Shown here one piece after another: positions 40,901 to 48,219 of a stretch of 64,000 nucleotides of DNA (positions are counted from its first letter, which is position 1; the number at the start of each line of letters is the position of its first letter). The notes below the pieces were generated by a model. The model did no database searches and had not been told where the DNA came from. It saw only the letters and a list, made by a program, of their open reading frames with translations. The stretch lies in NCBI GenBank assembly GCA_020186115.1, contig WSYJ01000152.1:62001-126000 (forward strand), given 5' to 3'. Origin of the DNA: Histomonas meleagridis (lineage: Eukaryota > Parabasalia > Tritrichomonadida > Dientamoebidae). Both the position numbers and the translations under genes were made by a program.

Positions 40901-42128
40901 AGAGAATCGAAATGATTTATTAATCTCAAAGAATCAAACAAAAATTATTAAAATAGAATCACAACCTCAATACTTAACAATGATATATCGACCACGTAAA
41001 TTACTTGAGAAGTTTAGTGATTCATATATATATTATAATGAAATGAAACTTCCGACAGGTACCGAATTTGATTTTATTGGATTTGTTTTATATGTCGATA
41101 ATAATATTATTTATATGTCTGATGGCACATATATTATTATATCAATCGAATTTAGAAACAATATAAATCAAGAAAAGTTAAAACTTTTCGAAACCTTTTT
41201 AGTACATTTACAAAATGTTAAATTCCAAAACATTGATATGTCACAAGGCGTTGCACATTTTACTGCATTTGATACAACAACAATTTCTAAAACGCCAAAA
41301 CATAATATAATTAAAGAATGGAATTCGATAATGAAACTTCGCGAAGTTATGTCATTTGAATTATTTATTAATCGAATTCAACAAATGATTAAAGGTATTA
41401 ATAATAATTCAAATGAACATTATATTAATATTAATAATATCAATAATGAAATTTCATTTATAACAAATAATTCGATAATTGCATCAATTAATGACTTTGA
41501 TTCCATTAATTTCTTATATAATGAAAATGGTAAATCAGTAATAATATTCGATTCTCCATTTGTTACTAATAATTGGATGAAGAAATACATCGAAAGTCGA
41601 GAAGAATTTGATATTGGTTTAAATATTATAATTCCAATCACTGATGGGATCGGAAAACGTTTCATACATATTACTCCTTTAACTATTGATCAATTCTTTT
41701 CAACTATTGGTACTATGATAAGTAATGAACAATCGAATATTATAATAAATTTCTTCGAAAAATACTTCGAAAATGACGGAACTGAACTTCATAACATTCG
41801 ATTGAATATTAAAAATCGTTATATGATCGACGAAACGAATATCCAAACAATACTTAGAGCCGCGATGTTTCATTGCGAACTAATTTACGATGAAAGAAGT
41901 ACCATTGAGAAATTGAAGAAAAGAAAGGCAGATTTGATATTCCCCTTCAACGAAGGCGAATGGAAACATTTCGAAGATGTCCTCAGACGCGCTTTGACGG
42001 GAATAGACGCAGCGTTCGAGCTATACGACGACGGGAAATTGGGAAGCGAATACGTGTCAATAGTGTCCAACATCACGCCGGTGTACACTAACGACGCAAT
42101 CGGACATTTCACGCGATTACTCAGCTAA
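37971..42128 (+). CDS. BRCA2: BRCA2 homologue with eleven BRC repeats
   Basis: 1385 residues from the ATG at 37971. After a basic N-terminus (1-45), eleven BRC repeats (about 48-450) carry the GF(S)xAxGKPVxVSxESLxRAQ core that binds RAD51. A Pro-rich linker with one further weak ATG-type motif (SHATGIPLSL) follows. The DNA-binding region comprises a helical domain (from about 604, YVSLIEKGFDPLLLKPKWV), OB1 (about 657-780), OB2 beginning EVVVQKKYPYFY, and an inserted helical stretch (about 824-924) that fits the Tower. Two more OB-like domains run to the end. It should load RAD51 onto ssDNA in homologous recombination and meiosis. Codon use shifts from strongly A/T in the middle to G/C-rich in the last 80 codons. 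The stop overlaps TAAA. Confidence 0.95.
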   Translation: MQRKRSLQIEDRSKRNSGDLQNKKKLEININDQKDKENSLEIKNDTSGGFSLASGKPVNVSKESLKRAQKFLQIEDNSNKNTGENIGFSLATGKPVEVSKESLRRAQNLLQIDGNSNMNTEESVGFSLASGKPVNVSKESLQRAQNLLQIESNPNMNTEKIVGFSLASGRPVNVSKESLQRAQNLLQIDGNSNVNTEENVGFSFANGKPVNVSRESLQRAQNLLQIECNPNINTEENVGFLFANGKPVNVLNESLQRAQSLLQIDGNSNVNTEENVGFSFASGKPVNVSKESLQRAQNLLQIDANFNTENTEENIGFSFANGKPVNVSRESLQRAQNLLQIEDKPNMNTEESVGFSFASGKPVNVSKESLQRAQNLLQIDSNYSNNDESVGFSFANGRPMPKLSEESLRRAQNLLQVDSSNSDESVGFSFANGKSMPKVSDSAMNRARSLFENDISRSPIRPHIDSAPLSPPMSPKHSLKKLSPSSVALSHATGIPLSLKSPTQEQTIIRNKLLSSPPPKRNAFKPPKQIVSPNNNNNGQPQVKVLPKPQKSNLTKPFFDISKLNDIQRMTLSEFSIFHGRPNHDEEISFLPSDAESYRFPNGNGYADAYVSLIEKGFDPLLLKPKWVQNHYKWIVWKLKNLDISYPQITIPLLTFDNVVKELEYRAQLEILEAKRSCVRLLYERDASPNVYMILMVSNILNDGNLELTDGWYSIPTIIDILLLDLVKENKITIGMKLRICNAQFDGEEATGPLDEDRSTKLILRINSVRHARWDSQLGFQRYALFPVNINSLYANGGLLPFIEVVVQKKYPYFYRESFKDENVPSIIRTQAQQLEYMQKMEQNFSEELLKLRQEWLKELKEEGTDVQNSNKFLQQYLDSNDQGLFLSSINSLEKKQELISLIEKHQFQEEEFLRSKSEEFITENTNEFSTFFTLSITDLCPGIHKDAEITFWRLPLELYDEIKEGNAYRIFQVETSENRNDLLISKNQTKIIKIESQPQYLTMIYRPRKLLEKFSDSYIYYNEMKLPTGTEFDFIGFVLYVDNNIIYMSDGTYIIISIEFRNNINQEKLKLFETFLVHLQNVKFQNIDMSQGVAHFTAFDTTTISKTPKHNIIKEWNSIMKLREVMSFELFINRIQQMIKGINNNSNEHYININNINNEISFITNNSIIASINDFDSINFLYNENGKSVIIFDSPFVTNNWMKKYIESREEFDIGLNIIIPITDGIGKRFIHITPLTIDQFFSTIGTMISNEQSNIIINFFEKYFENDGTELHNIRLNIKNRYMIDETNIQTILRAAMFHCELIYDERSTIEKLKKRKADLIFPFNEGEWKHFEDVLRRALTGIDAAFELYDDGKLGSEYVSIVSNITPVYTNDAIGHFTRLLS
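38112..39330 (+). repeat. Tandem BRC-repeat array
   Basis: Eleven units of about 114 nt (38 codons). Units 2-9 are nearly identical apart from alternating (S/N)GKP and ID/IE-N variants, while unit 1 and units 10-11 are more divergent. Inter-repeat linkers (NSNxNTEENV) are repeated too, so whole units have been duplicated. Confidence 0.9.
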
Positions 42129-42766
42129 AGCTGTGAACTCGATTTTGTAAGGAAATAATATATAAGAATTAGACGTTGTTGCAGTCGCACGCGGACATTT
42201 GTGCTGTCGGAAACATCGGTCAGCAGCAAAATCAGAGCGCGCGATGCTTCGCCAGGCCTCTTTTTGGAGGTGTTGAACATTTTGTTTTGCGGAAATCGAC
42301 TGACATAGAATACGATGGCCATGAAAATATTTACGTGATTCAAATGTTATTTTGGATGACAAATGTTTGTTTGTTATATATTACAATTTGATTCTTATTT
42401 TGTTTTAAGTAAAGCATATTATAAAGTGGTTGCAGAAAGGTTTCCCAAACACTTCAGTTTTTGAATATAAATGCGATGATTTTTCATTCATTCGGTTCTA
42501 TCGTTGGGAATCAATTGTTTGAATAAGCATTAAAATGATATAATGATAGTAAATAGTTTACAAACTTAAAAATTATATAATGATCATTTAGTTATGGTCA
42601 ATTGACTTATTTTCCTTTGATAAAAATTGCGCAAAATGAAAAACAATTCGAAATATTCTTTATTATGATCGATGATTATTTTGCTAAAATTCATTTTCAA
42701 AGTGTATGTAAGAAAAAATATTCAATTAGAACATATGCAAAGAAATATAAACTTTGTTTTATGAAT
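42129..42766. other. Intergenic region with a G+C-rich patch
   Basis: 638 bp between the convergent BRCA2 and proteasome genes. The first 200 bp are unusually G+C-rich with CpG; the remainder is A/T-rich with no gene. Several short frames overlap the patch on both strands, none with family resemblance. Confidence 0.45.
42175..42330. other. G+C-rich patch, possible structured RNA
   Basis: About half G+C in a window of about 30%, with CGCACGCG, GCGCGCG and a local hairpin CCTC-TTTTTG-GAGG near 42257-42271. It begins 47 nt after the BRCA2 stop. Candidate for a non-coding RNA or a structured 3' UTR; I cannot name a class. Confidence 0.25.
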
Positions 42767-43396
42767 TCAGGTTCTGACAATTGATGCGTTTAAGGGTTGT
42801 TGCTCAGGTTTGTACCACTTACGAGATACACCATCCTTTGTTATCTTTACGATGTTGATCGGGCCGCCAGAATAGCCGTCTCGAATTGTAGCAAAATTAA
42901 TTGCTAGAACTGCAAATTGTTCGCCTTCGTCAACAGACATATTTGAATGGAATCTATGGTCGCAATATGATGTTATGTAAGTACTTCCTGAACCGCCAAT
43001 AGCGAATTCACGTCGTATGGCCATTCCACTTTGCATAACCATATAAACTGCGGGTCCGTCATCATCAACACCTCCTACTATCATCTGAGCCTGTAACATT
43101 TCTTTGTTTGCTTGAACTAGTTTTCGTAAAACTAGAGCAGCTGTATGAACTGATGGTGTTTTTTGTTCATAAACATTTAATACATTTTGATAATATTTTG
43201 CATAATCAGCTAAAGCTTGAGTATGAGATGCACTACCAGAGTGACATACATATATGTTCGGTGTAATTTGTGTAATTTTATTTGTATCACGAATTGCAAC
43301 AAAAGCTCCAATTGTAGCTCGTGAATCAGCACCAAGAATTACCCCATCACTGCACTGAAAACCCATGATAGTTGTTCCATTTGAAAGTCTTTGCAT
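42767..43396 (-). CDS. 20S proteasome beta-1 (caspase-like) subunit
   Basis: 209 residues from the ATG at 43396 (an upstream in-frame GTG is unlikely). A very short propeptide MQRLSNG precedes the catalytic Thr1 in TTIMGFQCSDGVILGADSRAT, with Asp17 and Lys33-equivalent (NRDTNK-type segment RDTNKITQI) in place. GGSGSTYITSYCD and RDGYSGGPINIVKI fit beta-1 (PSMB6) better than beta-2 or beta-5. It supplies the caspase-like activity of the 20S core. A C-rich box (GAGCACCCCAAAT, minus strand) lies about 60 nt upstream. It sits between BRCA2 and ELOF1. Confidence 0.9.
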   Translation of the reverse strand: MQRLSNGTTIMGFQCSDGVILGADSRATIGAFVAIRDTNKITQITPNIYVCHSGSASHTQALADYAKYYQNVLNVYEQKTPSVHTAALVLRKLVQANKEMLQAQMIVGGVDDDGPAVYMVMQSGMAIRREFAIGGSGSTYITSYCDHRFHSNMSVDEGEQFAVLAINFATIRDGYSGGPINIVKITKDGVSRKWYKPEQQPLNASIVRT

Positions 43397-43613
43397 TTTT
43401 TTATGGGAAAAAAACTGCTCTTTTGACACTTTTCCAAATCATTCGGCCAACTATATTTGGGGTGCTCCAATCCGTTAAAATCACAAAAAATTTTTCCAAT
43501 TAAATTCTTTCTTATAAAACATACTTTAAAATACAGATACTTTGGCATCGATTTTGACATATGTAAAAATATCATGTTTCTTCAATATCAGGTTTTCTTT
43601 TAACTTGTGTTTA
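43397..43613. other. Promoter region of the proteasome subunit
   Basis: 217 bp on the minus strand containing GAGCACCCCAAATATAG followed by TTGGCCGAATG, the same order as before the gene at 6457. Confidence 0.4.
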
Positions 43614-44024
43614 TTAATCAGATTCAGATTCAAGATCAGAGTATGCAGAATCATCAGAATCGGAATCATGGAAATCTTTTTTGCGACTGAGAACTGTGTC
43701 ATCATTTATAATATCATCGTCAGACTCGTCAATGATTCTAGAATCCATAGGCTTTATAATTATTGGGTTATATTGTTGGTTAACTTCACGGGCGCTATCA
43801 ATGTACTGATCATATATGTCTATTGGCTCATCTAATGGTCCAATTTTAATGTCTTGTTCGCCTTTGCCACATTTTTGACAAATTAAGGATGCCGTTCCTA
43901 ATTTCTTTTTAACAGTAATCTTTACTGCATCCTTTGCTTCGCAGAAAGGGCACCAAAAGAACTTGGGAATTTTGTAAACCCTTTTCTGCACAGTTACCTT
44001 CTTTCCCTTCTTCTTTTTTCCCAT
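43614..44024 (-). CDS. Transcription elongation factor ELOF1/Elf1
   Basis: 136 residues. The basic N-terminus MGKKKKGKKVTV, a four-Cys zinc site (CPFC and CQKC) and the downstream EPIDIYDQYIDSAREVN are diagnostic of Elf1/ELOF1. The acidic Ser/Asp-rich C-terminal tail (about 95-136) is an extension seen in some lower eukaryotes. ELOF1 rides on RNA polymerase II, aids passage through nucleosomes and recruits transcription-coupled repair. Its start lies 98 bp from the divergent FANCJ-like helicase gene. The stop overlaps TAATAAA. Confidence 0.9.
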   Translation of the reverse strand: MGKKKKGKKVTVQKRVYKIPKFFWCPFCEAKDAVKITVKKKLGTASLICQKCGKGEQDIKIGPLDEPIDIYDQYIDSAREVNQQYNPIIIKPMDSRIIDESDDDIINDDTVLSRKKDFHDSDSDDSAYSDLESESD

Positions 44025-44043
44025 TTTAAATCTGGAGCCATAC

Positions 44044-44052
44044 CACTTTTTG
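44044..44052 (+). promoter_or_regulatory. Initiator-like element in the ELOF1/helicase divergent promoter
   Basis: CACTTTTTG, 70 nt before the helicase ATG, within the 98-bp shared region. Confidence 0.35.
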
Positions 44053-44122
44053 TATGAGAAACTTTTTGTGAAAAACCGCTAATTTAGTGTACGTTTATGA
44101 AAGGAATCTCTCCAAATTTCAT

Positions 44123-46825
44123 ATGGAAGGGAAACACACATTTATGATGGGTGGAATTGAAGTTAACTTCCCATATGAAGACCCATACCCATCACAGAAA
44201 GCAATGATGTCAGGTGCAATTTCAGCTTATTTAAAATTTACAAATGCTCTCCTTGAATCACCAACAGGAACAGGAAAATCACTAGCATTATTAGCATCAT
44301 GTCTTGGATACCAAGAGTATATTGGTCATCATCCAATTATTGCTCCACAAAAGCGTGATCCTTATCAACATCATAATGAAGAACTAATTATTGAAGATTC
44401 TGACATTCCAACTGAACCAACACCAGGAGGATTTACTACGGCACTTCAAATTCATCAAGCAAATCAGCCTATTCCAAATCCACCCGAAGATATGATTCGA
44501 TGTAATGTTGTTGCAAAGCGACATAACGTTCCTGTTTGGTATACTAGTCGAACACATCAACAACTTAAACAACTTGTTGGTGAACTTAAAAAGCTTCCAT
44601 ATCATCCTCAAATGACAATTCTTGCATCACGTAAACGCATTTGTCTTAATAAAGCAGTTGCGAATGCTTCCAGTGCTGATGCTGCATGTTATGAAGCAAT
44701 GCGTAAAAAGAGTTGTCCTTATTCTACTGCCAAGAAAATACCAAAAGAATTTCTTCCACATGGTTCACTTGGCAAATTTGACATTGAAGATCTTGTTAAT
44801 TATTGTCGACAAAAAATGATTTGTCCATATTCTCTTTCACGAACCATTATGAAAGTTGCTGATTTAGTTTTTTGCCCTTATAACTATATACTTAATCCTA
44901 AAGTTAAAGGACAAATGATGTTATCAATTTTAGGAGTAATTTTAATAATCGATGAAGCACATAATATTGAAAATACTATTCGTGAATGTATTTCTTTTTA
45001 TCATTATAGAGATGATTTACTTTTCTCTGTTGTTTATTGTACTCGACTTATGGAGAAACATAAAAACAGTGATTTTTATGAACATTTAATGGTAATTAGA
45101 AAAGTACTTTCTGGATATTTACAATATTTTTCTTCTAAAACTTATTATATGAGAGAGAAACGTATTCAAGAATATATCGAAAATGATAACTTAAAATTCT
45201 TTGAGTCACTTGGAATGACTAAAAGAACATGGCCTAGAATTCGACTTGCACTTGATTATTTTTTTGTTGTTTCTAATGGTTCTATTATTCCTGATACCAA
45301 AGAAATTGAAAAAATATCAATGGCATTAGCAGATGTCCTTGAACAACTTTATTGTGTATTAGCTGTATGCTTTAAACTTAATCTTAAATTTATTAATTCG
45401 TTTAAATTTGTTGTTAAATTAGGTGCAACTGAAGAAAAAGATCAATTAATGGCACTTTGTATGGATCCCGGATGTTATTTTACTACAATTGCTGATGAAG
45501 TTAATTCTATTGTACTTTCATCAGGTACACTTACACCTATTCATCAACTTCCATATGAATTTAGTACTGATTTTCCTATACGAATTTCAACTCCTCATGT
45601 TATTGATCCTTCACAAATACTTTCATTTACAATTCAAGAAGCTGAAGATGGAACACAATTTTTATCGACATATTCATATTTAACAGATAATGGATATAAA
45701 GTTTATTTAGCACTTGGGAAAACAATTTATGATTTAATTAATTCAATTCCCGGCGGCGTTTTATTTTTCCTTCCTTCACATCATATCTTAAAAGATATGT
45801 TACATGTTTGGATAAACGAAGGAATATATGATAAAATCAATGAAACAAAAAAAGTTTTTTATGAAAATTCCGATGTTTTATCTGATAATTTATATAATGA
45901 TTATAAATTATCAATTGAAGAAAATGAAGGAGCATTACTTATAGGTGTATGTAGAGGTAAAATGAGTGAAGGAATTGATTTTTATGATGATCAAAGTCGT
46001 GCAGTTATAATATTTGGTATTCCTTATCCACCATTTCAAGAATTAGAAATTCGATTAAAACGTCAATATAATGACGAAAAAGTAAATAATGAAGAAGGTA
46101 ATGAACATGGAATGAATGGAGATGAATGGTATGATTCACAAGCTTATAGAGCATTATTTCAAGCAACTGGTCGTTGCATTAGACATAAAGGTGATTATGG
46201 TGCAATAATTTTACTCGATTCAAGATTTTCGAAAAACATTGATAAGTTCCCACGTTGGATACGTAATAACTTTAAGATCAATGTCGATATGAAAGAAGTT
46301 ATTTCTGATCTCAATGCATTTTTTAACGAAATGAAAAAAAGATTTCCTAAGAAAATAACATTTAACAAACATATTCCTTCTTTCATTTCTTGTAAAGTTT
46401 GTGGTAATAATATAATAAAATTGGAATCATTGAATGGTTATACATTAAAATCTTATGAAAAGAATTTGGGACTTTATAAAATATTAAAAAAGAATTCAAA
46501 AGAACCATTGTTATTTATACCAAAAAATGATCGAAAATTATTGAATAATACAATAATAATCGATGATATTATTTGGTGTGAAGAAGATTTATGTGGTTAC
46601 CAATTGTTAAAATGTTGTTGTAGGGAATTAATCGGTTGTGTATTAACAATGGGAACAACAAAAGATATACCATTTATGGATGGTGCTTGGTTTTCACCTT
46701 CATGTACAAGAATTGTACAAGAAAAATTCGTCGGACTATTGGAGGATGTGATCGAAATTAAAAAAACTATGATGTTTGTTCCTCAAGGTAAAGGTCAACA
46801 AATCCTTTGCCCTGTTCCTATGTAA
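44123..46825 (+). CDS. XPD-type Fe-S DNA helicase, FANCJ/BRIP1-like
   Basis: 900 residues from the ATG at 44123. The N-terminus MMGGIEVNFPYEDPYPSQKAMM followed by Walker A ESPTGTGKS (about 46) is very close to the FANCJ consensus, more than to RTEL1, DDX11 or XPD. Four cysteines (about 173, 189, 198 and 234) form the Fe-S site. The Walker B is DEAH (IIDEAHNIE, about 275), and motif VI reads QATGRCIRHKGDYG. It is a 5'-3' helicase acting on forks, G-quadruplexes and crosslinks. The last 150 residues hold CxxC pairs (SCKVCG, CGYQLLKCCC) that may form an extra zinc site. It shares a short divergent promoter with ELOF1 and lies 2 kb from BRCA2. Confidence 0.85.
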   Translation: MEGKHTFMMGGIEVNFPYEDPYPSQKAMMSGAISAYLKFTNALLESPTGTGKSLALLASCLGYQEYIGHHPIIAPQKRDPYQHHNEELIIEDSDIPTEPTPGGFTTALQIHQANQPIPNPPEDMIRCNVVAKRHNVPVWYTSRTHQQLKQLVGELKKLPYHPQMTILASRKRICLNKAVANASSADAACYEAMRKKSCPYSTAKKIPKEFLPHGSLGKFDIEDLVNYCRQKMICPYSLSRTIMKVADLVFCPYNYILNPKVKGQMMLSILGVILIIDEAHNIENTIRECISFYHYRDDLLFSVVYCTRLMEKHKNSDFYEHLMVIRKVLSGYLQYFSSKTYYMREKRIQEYIENDNLKFFESLGMTKRTWPRIRLALDYFFVVSNGSIIPDTKEIEKISMALADVLEQLYCVLAVCFKLNLKFINSFKFVVKLGATEEKDQLMALCMDPGCYFTTIADEVNSIVLSSGTLTPIHQLPYEFSTDFPIRISTPHVIDPSQILSFTIQEAEDGTQFLSTYSYLTDNGYKVYLALGKTIYDLINSIPGGVLFFLPSHHILKDMLHVWINEGIYDKINETKKVFYENSDVLSDNLYNDYKLSIEENEGALLIGVCRGKMSEGIDFYDDQSRAVIIFGIPYPPFQELEIRLKRQYNDEKVNNEEGNEHGMNGDEWYDSQAYRALFQATGRCIRHKGDYGAIILLDSRFSKNIDKFPRWIRNNFKINVDMKEVISDLNAFFNEMKKRFPKKITFNKHIPSFISCKVCGNNIIKLESLNGYTLKSYEKNLGLYKILKKNSKEPLLFIPKNDRKLLNNTIIIDDIIWCEEDLCGYQLLKCCCRELIGCVLTMGTTKDIPFMDGAWFSPSCTRIVQEKFVGLLEDVIEIKKTMMFVPQGKGQQILCPVPM

Positions 46826-46971
46826 GATAGAATAAAAAAAAAAACATATTTTATGGAAAACAATATGAGAAAAATTACAACAAAAATTGAGGAATTATTT
46901 GTTTTATGTGGCGAAATTGAATACTTCAACAATCTTTGCATTGAATTTTGAATACTTAAGGGTTGTTTAAA

Positions 46972-47859
46972 ATGGTGCCTGCTGAAGACCTGCTTGAATT
47001 TTACGAAAACAAGGTCTTATGGATGAGTGCCTTTTTTGTCTTCGGAGCTATATTCATTCTGTTGGCAATTGCATACTTCTTTTTATCATACAAAGATTTA
47101 TGTCATAAAGAAGATAGAAGAAAAATAGAGTTGTTCCCTCAAATCATATTCTTATGCGCAGTATCAGTTAAAGGACTCGGAAATATCTTTCAAGGGTGTT
47201 TTTATGTAAATTTAAAAAATTTTGATGACACTGCAAAATACTACGAATATTACGACCGATACTCTGTTTTAACAAGTGGGCTTCCGGGCTATGTAATTGC
47301 TTTAGCTTATATTACAATTTTCTTGTCTTGGAACAAGATATGCAATGAGATTTTTGATTATGACTCCAATGCTTATTTTAAATGGGTTGAACGGATTTGT
47401 TATATCATAGCCATTGCAATTGGTATAGTTTTTATTGGATCTTCCATCGTAATTGTTTCAAATGGTGATTGTAAAACTCGGGATGTTGCACACCATATTG
47501 AAGCAATTTGTGCCTGTGTCCGAGATGTTTTCATCGCAATATGTTTCATTATATACCTGAAGACTATTTTGAAATTACTTGAATGCAAATTTCCTGATGC
47601 TTGGGTTTTGATCAAATGCGGTCTTTTGCTTTTTGTTCTGATTTTTCGTGCAGTTTCCATCACTTTGTATACATTTTATTTTGATTCAACTCGTTTTTCG
47701 AAGCAGTATCACACGTTGTTCATCATTGAGCAATTCTTCAGCGAAGTTCTTCCGCTGTCGTTTATTGCGTTCATGCGGTTGGCCCCATGCACAGCAACAA
47801 ATAATCAGATGTCACAAGAAGTTTATATTGATTATACTGACTTTGATAAAATGGGCTAA
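46972..47859 (+). CDS. Seven-transmembrane protein, THH1/TOM1/GPR137-like
   Basis: 295 residues from the ATG at 46972, with seven hydrophobic helices (about 18-38, 56-76, 104-126, 141-163, 182-204, 212-235 and 255-275), a short extracellular N-terminus and a Tyr-rich tail. The segment LPGYVIALAYITIFLSW resembles the third helix of the TOM1/TOM3/GPR137 group, lysosomal or vacuolar GPCR-like proteins that bind small GTPases such as Arl8. No classical GPCR DRY or NPxxY motif is clear. The assignment is by topology and one motif. The stop overlaps TAAA. Confidence 0.5.
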   Translation: MVPAEDLLEFYENKVLWMSAFFVFGAIFILLAIAYFFLSYKDLCHKEDRRKIELFPQIIFLCAVSVKGLGNIFQGCFYVNLKNFDDTAKYYEYYDRYSVLTSGLPGYVIALAYITIFLSWNKICNEIFDYDSNAYFKWVERICYIIAIAIGIVFIGSSIVIVSNGDCKTRDVAHHIEAICACVRDVFIAICFIIYLKTILKLLECKFPDAWVLIKCGLLLFVLIFRAVSITLYTFYFDSTRFSKQYHTLFIIEQFFSEVLPLSFIAFMRLAPCTATNNQMSQEVYIDYTDFDKMG

Positions 47860-48219
47860 ATTCATATTTTCTAAATAAAGTAGTGTTGCTTATGAAATAT
47901 GTAAAATTTAAAAAGAATTTGATTCAATTTGCATTCAATTTTCCAGTGTTACTACACAAAATAAATAAATAAAAATAAATTTGTTTTTTATTTAGTTTCA
48001 GTCTTTTTATAAAATAAAATTTTTTATAACTAAAGTTTACACAAGAAAATGTAAAGTTTTGAATTGATTGAATGACCCTCATAACTTTATAAAACTTTTT
48101 GTTCAAAGTCTATTCAAAAAACTTCATTTCGACAATTTGGAAAAGTGCCTCAAATTACATCAAATTTGCGATAGAAAACCGTCGTTTTTTGGCAAGAAGA
48201 TGCACTTTTTAATACTTGA
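47860..48219. other. Intergenic region
   Basis: 360 bp. GTGCCTCAAATTAC (near 48147) and CACTTTTTAATACTTG (48203) precede the CARMIL-like gene. No other signal is seen. Confidence 0.5.
48203..48212 (+). promoter_or_regulatory. Initiator-like element of the CARMIL-like gene
   Basis: CACTTTTTAA, 7 nt before the ATG and about 55 nt after a GTGCCTCAAAT box, the typical order in this window. Confidence 0.4.

Noticed and set aside
42117-42391. Short frames on both strands over the G+C-rich patch
   Set aside because: They overlap each other, show no conserved features and likely follow from the local composition.
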